Below are positions 1-10,846 of a DNA stretch of 64,000 nt, piece by piece. Position 1 is the first letter of the stretch, and the number at the start of each line of letters is the position of its first letter. Below the pieces are notes generated by a model. The model worked only from the letters and a program-made list of their open reading frames with translations, was not told the origin of the DNA and searched no databases. A program made the translations under genes and the position numbers. Source of the stretch: Prillingera fragicola (lineage: Eukaryota > Basidiomycota > Tremellomycetes > Trichosporonales > Trichosporonaceae). The stretch is from assembly GCA_002335605.1 (NCBI GenBank), contig BEDY01000003.1, positions 62,001 through 126,000 of the forward strand. Reading direction: 5' to 3'.

Positions 1-326
1 ACATGTCCAATGCAGGGGACGCCGCGCTTTAGGGGAGTCGTCGAGCGCCATAAAGTGCTCCTGGGTCCCCGAGTCAGGTACGTCGAGGCACATCCCGCGT
101 CTTGTCCTGTTGCCGCACCACCTGCATGGCCCTTCGCACTCACCTTGGCCATGAACTACCCATTCTTAGGGACACTGGGTCAAGTGCGACGCCGGACGGT
201 CGACTTTGTGTCAAACGCCGTTCACATTGCTATAGCGGGCACATTGTATGCAGCAGAGTACAAAGAGAGAACACTACAGCACCATTGCTGTTCTGACCAC
301 TTGTCTTCTCGTACAGCAGCACCACC
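1..326. other. Left edge, no gene recognised
   Basis: Short open frames exist on the plus strand, but none shows splice structure, a recognisable domain or biased composition. The stretch probably holds the promoter and 5' leader of the gene starting at 327. Confidence 0.4.
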
Positions 327-860
327 ATGCCCCTCTCTGCCTCGTCCACGCAGGAACACATCCACGGCGACACGGCCGAGCCAGGACACACTGCAAAGGC
401 TAAATCTGGGACCTCACTCGGTGAGCGACCACCTTTTTACACTCGGGCTAACAAGCCAGCATTCCTAAAGTATCGCCGGGCCAAGAAGAGCAAAAAACCC
501 TCGACCTCGTCCGACGTCCACTCTATCGCGTCCACACCAGGCGAAGACGACGACCTGCGGCCCATGCTCGACGACTTCCCCATGCCACCGGGCTGGAGCT
601 ACGGGAGCTATACGTCGTCGTCGTCGCTGACCGAGTCGTCACCGCCACCGACGGTCGGCGTGAGCGTCGCACCGAGTAACCCGCCGTCACGGCCTGGATC
701 AGTGCACCATGCGGCAGCAAGCGGGGCAGCGAGTATCAAGAACGGCGAAGTTGGGACACTCGCGAGCACGGCCGAGGAGGCCGCCGACACCAAGAGCCGC
801 AAGGTCAAGAGCTCGAGCCTGTGGCGCTCAAAGCGGAGGGACAGCACGTCGTTTGCCTAG
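327..860 (+). CDS. Ser-rich, probably disordered protein of unknown function (177 aa)
   Basis: Single uninterrupted frame with a good start context (ACCACC before the ATG). I do not recognise a family. The N-terminal third is polar. A basic patch (YRRAKKSKK) lies near residues 49-57. It is followed by an acidic and Pro/Gly segment (GEDDDLRPMLDDFPMPPGW, about 72-90), long Ser/Pro/Ala low-complexity sequence, and a basic Ser-rich C-terminus containing RKVKSSSLWRSKRR. No signal peptide or membrane segment is visible. Composition suggests an intrinsically disordered, possibly phosphorylated and nuclear protein; that is inference only. The frame could also be an exon of a larger gene, but I saw no convincing splice partner. 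Confidence 0.5.
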   Translation: MPLSASSTQEHIHGDTAEPGHTAKAKSGTSLGERPPFYTRANKPAFLKYRRAKKSKKPSTSSDVHSIASTPGEDDDLRPMLDDFPMPPGWSYGSYTSSSSLTESSPPPTVGVSVAPSNPPSRPGSVHHAAASGAASIKNGEVGTLASTAEEAADTKSRKVKSSSLWRSKRRDSTSFA

Positions 861-1601
861 CCGTCCAAGAACGCAGCTGCCGCAGCGACACTACACCCCG
901 TTACTACACATTGAGTGTACAGCAACCGACATGCGGGTGACACCGGAGACAAGTAGCAAGACCGCGACGCTCGATCAGTGGCGGCAGCACCCGGAATCCT
1001 GGGAGTGCTCCCTGAATGGCGGCCAAAGGGAAGGCGTCGTCGTCTGCGACACTGTGACATTGCCACCCGTCGGGGGTCTCCTCGTGCTTTTGCATGCTTC
1101 GGGGGTGTGCATGTACACGGCTACAGCGTTGTCGAGCTCGACGACGCCAGCGACACTGTCACAAGTTGTGGATGACTTTCAAGGTTTCAGGCACTGTCGT
1201 TATCTTTTACTCGTACCTCTCTTGACGGCAGCGGCTTGGTGGCCACTGGGTGGTCAGTTGCGCGACTATAACGACCGCTACGACGTAATCACGAGAGAAA
1301 CGACCACTCCACGCGCATAGAAGTACAAGCAGTATTCCCAGCGAACAGAGCGCTGGGCATGGGGTTGTGGCTGAGCTGCTGTGCTCCCCGCTTCCATTCG
1401 GGACGAGAACCCCAGGCCAAATAGAACCGCGCATATGTATGACCATCAGAAGTCTCTGCTTATTATGATGATGTGGTTGTCGAGCTTAGAAGGGTATGCA
1501 TGTGTCGGCTTTCGGCACGGCAAGAACTCCGAAGCTCTCGCACAGCCCTGGGCGGTCGTCTTGCGTACTCTATAACAAGCTGTCAAGATCACCAATATCA
1601 A
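861..1601. other. Intergenic, nothing recognised
   Basis: About 740 bases between the Ser-rich gene and tRNA-Glu. Open frames occur on both strands but overlap one another and show no domain, repeat or intron logic. Confidence 0.4.
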
Positions 1602-1704
1602 TCTTCGCTAGTATATCGGTTAGTATAATCGCCTCTCAATGTGAGAGTGCCCCAGATTACTGGGAAGCGCGCGATAGAGCAGGGTTCGACTCCCTGGCGG
1701 AGAA
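1602..1704 (+). tRNA. tRNA-Glu (CTC) with intron
   Basis: A complete cloverleaf can be drawn. The acceptor arms are TCTTCGC (1602-1608) and GCGGAGA (1697-1703), with discriminator A at 1704. The T arm is CAGGG/CCCTG around TTCGACT. The anticodon stem is ATCGC (1628-1632) with GCGAT (1671-1675). The anticodon CTC at 1635-1637 reads GAG. The anticodon loop is interrupted after position 37 by an intron of about 31 nt (roughly 1639-1669), the canonical site for tRNA introns. A run of five T at 1709-1713 is the likely Pol III terminator. Confidence 0.9.
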
Positions 1705-2263
1705 TATCTTTTTGCGTATGTGACAACTATGTCTTTTTGCTCAAGCTATGCATTACTCAGCCGCCATACCTGACGAAGGCTACAGCGCATAGTACCATTC
1801 ATGCTTATCCGGCCGCCTGCGAGAACTGCAAAGGGTGCAGAGGCCTTGCAGATCATGGCAGGTTGCTCTTGTGCGGTCGGCCGCCTGCGACTCCATCTCT
1901 CCACCTCACAATCATGGTCTGAACGACTGATCCGTTCAACACCCGGTATCGCTACTAATCAAACGCCACGGTACTCACTCGCAGTCAGCTTATCATATCA
2001 GCATGATCATAAGCACCGCTGTGGGCAGATCCGCAAACGAGCGGACTGGCGGAGCAGCCCAACCCACTGATTGACCGAGCGTGCCGTGCCATCCCCGGAC
2101 CATTACCCAGATGACATGGTCCGGTCTAGCCGCGGCATGCTCGGCCCCGTCTCCCCCGCGGCGAGCCCCACCACCACAGGTCCATATACATTGCCGGTCG
2201 CTGCTGTACAACTTTCTTGCTCATCACTCTGTTCTCACTCACCTCTCAAACAGCATCTCTACA
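1705..2263. other. Intergenic, likely thiolase promoter
   Basis: After the Pol III terminator there is no gene-like frame. A pyrimidine-rich leader (TCTCACTCACCTCTC at about 2231-2245) precedes the thiolase start codon. No specific operator was recognised. Confidence 0.35.
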
Positions 2264-3729
2264 ATGGCCCCAGTCGCTCGCCTCAACGCTGTCGCCGGCC
2301 ACCTCGGCGGCTCATCTGCCTCGGGCAACAAGGAAAAGTACCTCCAGAAGAACCCCGATGACAGTCAGTATCTACATGTGTCAGCGGCCCATGACCAGTA
2401 GCAATGCTGGGACCCCACATGCATGTACAGAGCTAACGATGCAGTCGTCGTCACCTGCGCTAAGCGTATCCCCATGTGCAAGGCGCGCAAGGGCGGATAC
2501 AAGGACGTCTCAAGCGACGAGCTGCTTATTGCTACCATGAAGGCGGCCAAGCAGAGTATTGGTATCGACGCGGCGCTCGTCGAGGACATGTGAGTAGGCC
2601 AAGCTGCGAGCTACGACACTTGAGTTGTGGCCAAGTGCTGACCAACAGCGTCGTCGGCACCGTCCTCACCCCCGGCGCACCGTACGCCACCCGTGCTGCG
2701 TCCCTCACTGCTGGTTTCCGTAAGTCTGTTGCTGTCCGCTAAGAGTTGCACTGACGCCTCAGCCGAGACCACGCCCGTGCAGGTCATCAACCGTTTCTGC
2801 TCGTCTGGCCTCATGGCGTGCCAGGCCATTGCCAACGAGATCCGCAACGGCGAGATTGAGATTGGTCTTGCTGTCGGATTCGAGGACATGACCGCCAAGT
2901 GAGCCCTTCCCACGCCCCCGGCGCGGACAGTACTGACGCACGCAGCCCCGACGACGGCGCCCCCAAGCTGGCGGCCGAGACGATGGCGCACCCCGTGGCC
3001 AAGGACTGCGAGCAGCGCATGGGCTGGACCTCGGAGCAGGTCGCTGGCGAGTTCAAGATTCCGCGCAGCAAGATGGACGCGTGGGCTGCGCAGTCGATGC
3101 AGCGCGCGGAAAAGGCCCAGGCGAGTGGGATTTTCGACGACGAGATTGTCCCTGTGACCTTTGCCAATGGCACGACCGTGTCCAAGGACGACGGTATCCG
3201 CGCCGGCACCACCGCCGACAAGCTCAGCAAGCTCAAGGGCGCCTTCCCCGACTGGCCTCCGAGCCAGACCACGGGCGGCAACGCCAGCCAGATCACGGAC
3301 GGCGGCGCGTTTGTTCTTCTGATGACCCGCCGCAAGGCCCAGGAGCTCGGCCTGCCCATCCTCGCCAAGCACGTGGCTACTCTGTCCGTCGGCCTTGCGC
3401 CCCGCATCATGGGTATCGGCCCCAGCATTGCCATCCCCAAGCTCCTCTCCAAGGCCGGCCTCTCCAAGGACGACATTGACCTGTACGAGATCAACGAGGC
3501 GTTTGCCTCCATGATGGTCTACTGCGTCGAAAAGCTCGCCCTCGACCCCAGCAAGGTCAACGTCAACGGCGGCGCCATCGCCCTCGGCCACCCGCTCGGT
3601 GCGACTGGCGCGCGCCAGGTGGCCACCGCGCTCAACGCGATCAAGCGCACCGGAGGCAAGCTGTTTGTCACCTCCATGTGTATCGGGTTGGGCATGGGCG
3701 CCGCGGGTCTCTGGGTTAACGAGCAGTAG
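2264..3729 (+). CDS. Peroxisomal 3-ketoacyl-CoA thiolase (acetyl-CoA C-acyltransferase), PTS2 type
   Basis: Last step of peroxisomal fatty-acid beta-oxidation: cleaves 3-ketoacyl-CoA with CoA to acetyl-CoA and a shortened acyl-CoA. Exons 2264-2363, 2445-2589, 2649-2719, 2763-2898 and 2946-3729 join in frame to 411 aa, the usual family length. Residues 6-14 (RLNAVAGHL) fit the PTS2 peroxisomal import signal R-L-x5-H-L exactly, which also supports this start. Catalytic features are the nucleophilic Cys118 in RFCSSGL, His366 in GGAIALGHPLGATG, and Cys396 in SMCIGLGMGAA. Most relatives have CIGTGMG; the Leu in place of Thr is a small deviation. It is the POT1/FOX3 counterpart. Neighbours include a second, PTS1-type thiolase 5 kb away. 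Confidence 0.95.
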
Positions 3730-4018
3730 GAAGCGTAGTCGTAGCATATCATGTATTCGTTGTCAAGGTTGTCGACGCGAAGAGCAGCCATTTGACTGTG
3801 GCTGTGGCGTTTGTGTTACCCTGTCTTCTTTGCGAGCCCCGCAAGCCCCACCTCTTGTCCCTCTCGTAACCCTCACCAGGTTCACCAGGCATACAAAAGG
3901 GTGCTTGCATGGGCATTACACCAAAATGCAGACACGAAAATGTGTTGATGAAAAATAAAATAAAAAATCACCTCCACCTTCCTCCTCTTCCCATCACCAC
4001 CAACTCATCAACATCAAC

Positions 4019-4107
4019 CTCTCGATAGCTCAGTTGGTAGAGCGTCGGACTGTAACTGTTTCCTTATAGCCATCCGCAGGTCCTGTGTTCGACTCACAGT
4101 CGAGAGA
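4019..4107 (+). tRNA. tRNA-Tyr (GTA) with intron
   Basis: Acceptor arms CTCTCGA (4019-4025) and TCGAGAG (4100-4106) pair fully, with discriminator A at 4107. The D arm is GCTC..GAGC and the T arm CTGTG/CACAG around TTCGACT. The anticodon GTA is at 4052-4054. A short intron of about 16 nt (roughly 4056-4071) follows position 37. The outermost pair of the anticodon stem (T4045 with C4077) looks mismatched in this fold. Confidence 0.9.
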
Positions 4108-4474
4108 GCAACAGCAGCGTCGACGAGACGCTTCCTCTTTTGCATCTGCAGACGAGGATGAGATCCGTTTTGTCGATCGGCAGATGGAGGTGTTCGTCGG
4201 GGTCGCGGGTTTGGGAGGCTCGGTGTTGCAGCATGTTGCTTTCCGATTCGCATTTTTGGTGCTTGTTCTCATGATTGCTTTTGACATGCACTCCATGCTT
4301 TGTACATGGTTGCGTAAGTGGTGCGGTTCGATGGATCGTTGTAAGAGACCCAAACGGTACAGTGCCACCCATCCCCCCTGGGTCCCTGCTCACAGCGCCA
4401 GTGCTACGTGTATCATCTGCATAGCTGCGCTATCTACTAGCGCTTTTACCTCCAAGCATACAAGCCTCCTCTCC
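4108..4474. other. Intergenic between tRNA-Tyr and the MFS gene 3' end
   Basis: No recognisable gene. Overlapping open frames on both strands look like chance. Probably holds the 3' untranslated region of the minus-strand transporter. Confidence 0.4.
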
Positions 4475-6136
4475 TCACTTGTTAGGGAAGAACACTGACA
4501 CGACTCCACCCGCAAACATGGTCACGCCAGTGTAGATCAACACTGCACCAAAGTTCGACGTTCCGTAGACGCCAGCAGCGCCGCGGAAGACGCCAGTCTT
4601 GAGCAGTTCAGTCGAGATGGGGCCCGAGGTCAGGTTGCCGACTCCGCGGAGGACTGCAAACGCCGAAAAGACGAGGACGTGCATCCTCAAGTCGTCTTCT
4701 GCGGCGTGTGTCAGTGTTGTCCGAGACTAGAGAACGGGGACCTACCGCAGATGCTCGAGATGATGCGGCTCCACAACCCGACAAAGCTGAGTGCGGATAG
4801 ACCCCAGACGACGGAAAAGACAATGAGCATTGCCGACGAGGTGCCAAAGCCCCAGAGGACAAAGATTGAGATTGTGCCAAAGACGCACGACACTGTGACG
4901 GCTGTGCGTACCGGGGTGCGGTCGGAGAGCCAGCCCCAGAGGGCGTTGCCGGGAACCGAGGCGGCGTTCATGATGGCCACGAGGGCTGTGCCGTTAGGAT
5001 GCGAGTTGATGTTCTCGGCAAAGGCTTGCTGTCAGCTGTCGCCCTCTTCAGTCGCAGAGAGGCACTCACTGGGAATCCACAGCGTAGGGTTAAAGTTTCC
5101 CAGGCTGGTCAACAAAAGGATGGTGAGCCCACACCACATCTTCCACGTCCAAACAATCTTCCAGTCGATGCCAGTCGCATAGCTCGACCCGCGCGTGGTG
5201 CCGCGTTTTGGGATGGGCACACGGCGCTTGATAAACATGAGGCTGACAGCGTTGAGCACGCCAAAGCCAATACCAAGCGCAATCATGGTCGCCTTGTAGC
5301 CAAAGCGGGACAGGAGGCCTTCAACGAGAAAGGGAAAGATTGTGCCGCCCACGCCGGTGCCGGCAAACATGATGCCGGTCGCGAGACCGCGGCGCGCGTG
5401 AAACCATTCAAAGATGAGGGTTGCGCAGGGCAGGTAGAGAGCTGCGGCGTCAGCAAGGCGCGAGACTAGGACTCACCTCCGGCGAAAGGGTATAGAATAC
5501 CCATGATAGGAACGAGCTGCCCAGCCGAGGTCACAAACGCTGCTGCGATAAGTCCGACAGTGGAGACGATGAGGCCGACGAGCTGAAAGTACTGGCGCTG
5601 GCGTGGAAACGTCGTGAACAATCTACGCCCCGTTAGCCATCCATCCTCTGGTCCACAGACACTCACGGCCCAAGGAACGCAGTGCTCATAAACATCAAAC
5701 CGGTCTGCAACGTCGCCGCGAGTGTAAGAGTACTCTCGTCGTGCGGAAACATGTTCTTGACCCAATACTGGTGAAACACACCAACAGTGTACGGCAACCC
5801 CCACACGGTCGTCTCGATCATGGTCGCCGCGACGAGAAACTGCCACGCCTGCCTCCCCTTGTCGACGGGCGGGAGGGCGGCGATGCCACCCTCGGGCGAC
5901 TGATCGCGCGCCACGCGTGCGTCTGTGTCTGCCGGGTCGTCGTCGGGGAACCCGTTGTGGGAGAGGCGGGAGCGGAGCGAGGGGTCGCCGCTGTGGAACG
6001 ACTGGCGGTCAAAGAGGTCGTCACCAACGTGCTCGGGGTAGGCCGGGGTTGAAGGGAGCGAGGTGCCGGGGACGGGGTCGCTGCGGTCCCGGGCGTGGAT
6101 GACTCTTTCGAGTTCTATCGAGGTTGTTGCTGACAT
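4475..6136 (-). CDS. MFS transporter, monocarboxylate-transporter-like
   Basis: Five exons read on the minus strand (5667-6136, 5477-5622, 5070-5441, 4746-5024, 4475-4698) join to 496 aa. The first 100 or so residues are a polar cytoplasmic leader. After that, alternating hydrophobic segments give a typical 12-helix MFS layout, with a central basic loop (IKRRVPIPKRG). The stretch EWFHARRGLATGIMFAGTG matches the conserved region of fungal monocarboxylate-type (MCH/SLC16-like) carriers after helix 4. The start at 6136 was chosen over an in-frame Met 33 codons upstream because that extension is Pro/Arg-rich and unlike the family. Substrate cannot be read from sequence: a small carboxylate or, as for some MCH proteins, a vitamin. 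It is divergent from the nitronate monooxygenase gene across a 530-base spacer. The intron 4/exon 4 acceptor (AAG) is the least certain junction. Confidence 0.85.
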
Positions 6137-6669
6137 TGTCGTCGGCTGGAGCAGGTCTGGGCGATGTGGTGAAGGACAAAGCACCAGTGGGCGACGAGGT
6201 GGGCGGCGAGCGGTTGTGAGGATGTAGTTTTCCATCGACTCGAGTTCGAATGGGGTCCCCGGAAAATCATCTCGGCATCTGTCGTGCCTGCGGGCAAAGT
6301 GATGGGCATGGTGTATACGGTGTACGATTACCTAAGCTAGCAGCATTTATGCATAGACATGGCAGTCGAGTGTATAGGAGCACAGCTAGATCCCTCTAGC
6401 AATGCACGCCGGCGGCCGACAGAGCCAGCGGAAGATGCTCCTACGCGCTGGGCAACGGCATGCAACTGCCAACGGAAGTGCTTTGGCTCTCGGCTACAAA
6501 GTGATCAATGACCGAATGCCAGTTGTTGCTGCTACATCTGTGCATTCGGCTTTCGCAATGTAGCATGATACATTCACTCTTCTTATTAAACCTCATCTCG
6601 AGGGCCTTGTGCCCATTCTTCTCCCATACTCACTTCTACTCACTACACTCACACCCCCTGCCTGTCGCA
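6137..6669. promoter_or_regulatory. Shared divergent promoter region (MFS carrier / nitronate monooxygenase)
   Basis: A 530-base spacer between two divergent starts with no gene-like frame. The plus-strand side has a T/C-rich leader just before the ATG at 6670. Co-regulation is possible but not shown by any recognised motif. Confidence 0.35.
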
Positions 6670-7847
6670 ATGTCGTCGCCCAAAGTCTTCACCACCCAGG
6701 TGACCGAGCTCCGTCAGTCCACCCCCACACATCCGTCCTCACAAACTAACAACACGCAGTCGGCATCAATCACCCCGTCATTCTAGCCGGCATGTTTGTC
6801 GCCTCGGGCGCCAAGCTGGCCGCAGCCGTGACAAACGCAGGCGGCTGCGGCGTCATTGGCGGTATCGTCTTGACGCCCAAGCAGCTCAAGACCATGATCG
6901 CCGAGCTCAAGGCGAATCTCATCAACAAGGACGCGCCATTCGGGGTCGACTTGGCACTGCCCAAGGTCGGCGGCGGCGCGCGCAAGACCAACCACGACTA
7001 CACCCAGGGCCGCCTGGATGGGCTCATTGACGTTATCATTGAGGAGAAGGTCAAGCTGTTCGTGTGCGCCATTGGCGTCTGTCCCGCACCTGTTGTCGAC
7101 AGGCTGCACAAGGCGGGCATTGTTGTTGCAAACGTGAGTTCCGTGCCCGCGCGAGTTCCGGTGCAGCGTCGTCCATGACCGCACCAACCACCTGCTTGGG
7201 GTGCACGCTCGCTGACATACCAGATGATCGGCCACCCGAAGCACGTGGACAAAGTCCTCGAAGCCGGCGTCGACATGCTCATCGCACAGGGCGGCGAAGG
7301 CGGCGGCCACACGGGCACAGTCCCATTTAGCATCCTGCAGCCGGCCATCGTCGACGCCTGCCGCGGCCGCGTGACCAAGGCCGGGCGGCCGGTCCCGCTC
7401 GTCGCGGCCGGGGGCATCTTTGACGGGCGCGGCCTCGCCGCTGCACTCATGTATGGCGCCCAGGCCGTGTGGGTCGGCACGCGGTTCGTGGCATCCGTGG
7501 AAGCTGCGGCGCCCAAGGCGCACAAGAATGAGATTCTGTCTACGGGCTTTGGCGAGACCGAGCCGACTGTCATCTACAGTGGTCGTCCGCTGCGGTGCAA
7601 AAAGACAAAGTACGTCGCCGAGTGGAACGACACGCGCCAGGACGAGATCAAGGACCTTACCTCGAGGGGTATTGTGCCGCATGCGCACGAACTGGAAAAG
7701 CACCCCGAGAGGTCTATTGAGGGCAAGATTTGGATCATGGGGGACGTCGCTGCTATGATTGACGAGGTGCTGCCGGCAAAGACTATTGTTGACAACATGG
7801 TCTATGGGGCAAAGGACGCTATCCAGGGCAGGTCGGCGTCGTTGTAG
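6670..7847 (+). CDS. Nitronate monooxygenase (2-nitropropane dioxygenase family)
   Basis: FMN-dependent TIM-barrel enzyme that oxidises alkyl nitronates such as propionate-3-nitronate, usually a detoxification role. Exons 6670-6712, 6760-7133 and 7224-7847 give 346 aa, a normal length. Seen in sequence: the N-terminal barrel strand HPVILAGMF, the conserved GGCGVIGG, the catalytic-His segment EGGGHTGT (His about residue 168), and the phosphate-binding VPLVAAGGIFDGRGLAAAL followed by GAQAVWVGTRF. No mitochondrial or PTS1 signal is obvious; the C-terminus SASL is not a good PTS1. It sits between a monocarboxylate-type carrier and two peroxisomal thiolases. Confidence 0.9.
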
Positions 7848-8568
7848 GCGGAAGAGGTAGTTCGTGTAGGGCTGTTCCATGCAAACTGCTTGTGCATAAC
7901 GTGTTGCTGCTAGCTGCTGTTAATGGCGGTTCATCTCATCGTCTCTTTACACATGTGGCTGGCCCATGGCCGCTGCTTCCAAGAATCATTGCGTGAAGGT
8001 GTATGACACCTTGTCACTCCCCAGCGATGCGGCGGCCGCTCAACGTCCCTGCACTCATACACCTCCTGATACTGAGAGGTGTTCTCTCGCTAACAGCCTC
8101 GCATACATGCACTCGCTTATCGTCAGTTATTCCACATAGCTTCTGACAAGACCACGAAGGACGTTGTGTAGTAGTGATCCTGCCTGGCTGACCTGAGCGA
8201 TTCCCTCGGACTTGGCCGAGTGACACCGGATGGCCGAGTAACCGGACTTCGAGCATCTCACATCTCTCCATCTCTTGGCTCTCTTGCTCCTCTTCGGCCC
8301 CCGAACACGGCTTTCGGATTGAGAGCCTCCTGCTGCGTCTGAACCCCCTCCTGGCTACAGCAGCGAGCAGCAGCACCAGCGACGTACCACCTGCCCAGCA
8401 CACACTTGGCAGTAGTGCAACATACCGCACGACGTCGACATTCCGGTATTCAACAACCTGTGACCGGCTCTGTCCGTCCAAGAATCCACTACATCTACCC
8501 ACAGGTTGTAGTAGGCCATTGCTCATCCACACCTGCTTCTCCCTTTACAGACAACACCTTGATTTAAG
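7848..8568. other. Intergenic, nothing recognised
   Basis: About 720 bases. A long minus-strand open frame lies here, but its translation has no domain and no splice partners. Likely terminator of the preceding gene and promoter of the SCP-x thiolase. Confidence 0.35.
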
Positions 8569-10172
8569 ATGGGCTCCTCTCCTCGCAAAGCTTATGGTGA
8601 GTACCTGCTCGGTGTCGCGCGCGGGCTTGGACCGTATGGGAGTGCATAATGTGGTGTTAGTCAGCTATGATCGCACCCGTTGCCCTAGACGGCCTGCCCA
8701 CAAGCACGTTGGCAACCTCATCTGAGCACATTCTCTACCGAGCGCTCAAACCCTGCCCGTTGACGCTAACACACCAGTCATTGGCGTCGGCTCGACCAAG
8801 TTTGACAAGCCCCGCAACCAGCGCGACTATGACGAGCTCGGCCTCGAGGCTGCGGTCAAGGCCCTGCTCGACGCTGGCATCACCTATGACTCTGTCGAGA
8901 CCGCCGCGGCAGGCTACGTCTATGGCGACTCTACCTGCGGCCAGCGTGTGCTCTACATGCTGGGCATGACTGGTATCCCCATTGTCAACGTGAACAACAA
9001 CTGCTCGACGGGCAGTTCTGCGTTTGCTGCGTGCGTCGCTGCCATCCAGGGCGGTCAGGCCGAGTGCGGTCTTGCGCTGGGCTTTGAAAAGATGAACCCG
9101 GGTTCCCTCTCGTCGCCGTGGAAGGACCGCATGTCGCCGCTCGAGGGCACGCACAAGCTGTTGACGTCTATCGAAGAGTCCAAGCACTATGCGACCAAGG
9201 AGAGTGGACCTGGGGCCGGCCGCATCTTTGCCGCTGCCGGTCTCGAGCACCACGAAAAGTACGGCTCCAAGCCCGAGCACGTTCACAAGATTAGTGCAAA
9301 GAACCACGAGCACTCGTCCCGCAACCCCTACTCGCAGTTCCGCTTCACCCCGTCTGTGGCCGAGGTCGCCGCTGCCCGCAAGATTACGCGCGACCTGACG
9401 CTGCCCATGTGCTCGCCGACGTCTGACGGTGGCGCGGCCGCCGTCGTCGCGTCCGAGGACTTTGTCAAGCGCCACAACCTCCAAGACCGCGCCATCGAGG
9501 TCGCCGGCCTCGGCGTGGCCACCGACACGTCCAAGCTGTACGAGGCCGCGTCGCGCATCGAGCTCACTGGCGCCGACATGGCGCGCAAGGCGTCGGCCAA
9601 GGCCTACAAGCAGGCCGGCATCTCGCCAAAGGACATCCAGGTGCTCGAGCTCCACGACTGCTTTGCCCCCAACGAGCTCATCACCTACGAGTCCCTCGGC
9701 CTTGCCGCCGAGGGCACCGCGCACAAGCTCGTCGACGCCGGTGACAACACCTATGGCGGAAAATGGGTCGTCAACCCTAGTGGCGGCCTCGAGTCCAAGG
9801 GTCACGTAAGTCTGCCCGCACCCGCCTAGCTTGCTCTCGCTGACACCGCAGCCCCTCGGCGCGACCGGCCTCGGCATGGTCTTCTACATGACCCTCCAGG
9901 CGCGCGGCGAGGCGGGACCCCTGCAGGTCCCCAACGTCAAGAACGCGCTCACGCACAACCTCGGTCTCGGCGGCAGCTGCGTCGTCTCCATCCTCCGCAA
10001 GCCCGATACCTGGAAGGACGGCAGCAAGGGCAAGGACCGCCTCGGCTACGACTATGCCGCCGAGGTCAGGCGTATTGGCCAGGCAGAGCTGGATGCGGTC
10101 AAGAGTCGCGAGTACTCGGCCTACGTCAAGCCGGCCCTTGGTGGGGCTACGCTGGAGCGTGCGCGGCTCTAG
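8569..10172 (+). CDS. SCP-x type thiolase (sterol-carrier-protein thiolase / acetyl-CoA acetyltransferase-like), PTS1
   Basis: Thiolase of the SCP-x branch, which in peroxisomes cleaves 3-ketoacyl-CoAs including branched-chain ones. Exons 8569-8596, 8778-9805 and 9852-10172 give 458 aa. Seen: the active Cys (about residue 85) in NNNCSTGSSAF, HDCFAPNEL, and GGLESKGHPLGATG with the catalytic His. The last three residues are ARL, a PTS1 peroxisomal import tripeptide. There is no C-terminal SCP2 sterol-carrier domain, so this is a thiolase-only form. The split GHPLGATG motif across the last intron confirms that junction. Together with the PTS2 thiolase it suggests a peroxisomal beta-oxidation neighbourhood. 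Confidence 0.92.
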
Positions 10173-10846
10173 GGATGTTGTAACAATGGGTTTAGTTGAT
10201 GCAACGTGTTCTGAAGTAGTAGTGGCTGTTGGTCTAGGTTAGGATGGGAGATTGAAGAGACAAACGAGAGGGGTCATGTCACATGGTGCAGGGTGACCGC
10301 TGCCTGACGAGTGAGGCATGAGGACATGACGACACCTTTGTTCATCGACCTGATGGCAGCATGCAAAGCTCAGCCAAGCACCCAATCAAGGAGAAGGGTC
10401 AAAGTGCAAGACAGCACAAGCTCGTTATCACATGGCACATGGACGCTGGTACGCCGAGCAGTCAATTCGCCAATCGTTGTTTACAGACCATGCCACATGA
10501 GTGCTGTTCGCCTCGCGAGGTGTGGGACAGCACAGCCAACTTGATCTGCGAGCTGCTGAGCTGTTAGCCACGTTCGATACGGTGGAACTCTGAGCATCAC
10601 TCGACGCATGGCGAGCCTCACAGATGTCCCCAGACTGTAGTCCGTTGACCTGAGGTCTTCTCTGTTATCGTCCCAGCCGTGCAACACTGTCGTAAGCACC
10701 TGAGGAGCAGCTGACCTGTTCAAGTCACTAATCATCGACATGTCCCAGCACTTGTACCCGCGAGCATCAGCGCCGCGACGACGAGCAGCAGCAACAGGAA
10801 ACATTCTTCATAACAATTAATTACCGACTTTAATATATGCTGCGAC
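10173..10846. other. Intergenic, nothing recognised
   Basis: Convergent spacer of about 670 bases between the SCP-x thiolase and the RRLS-repeat gene. Small open frames on both strands show no coding features. Confidence 0.35.

Noticed and set aside
2611..3747. 378-codon minus-strand frame over the thiolase
   Set aside because: It is antisense to the well-supported thiolase gene and is produced by its strong codon bias. The same applies to the long antisense frames at 6783-7880 and 8735-9877.
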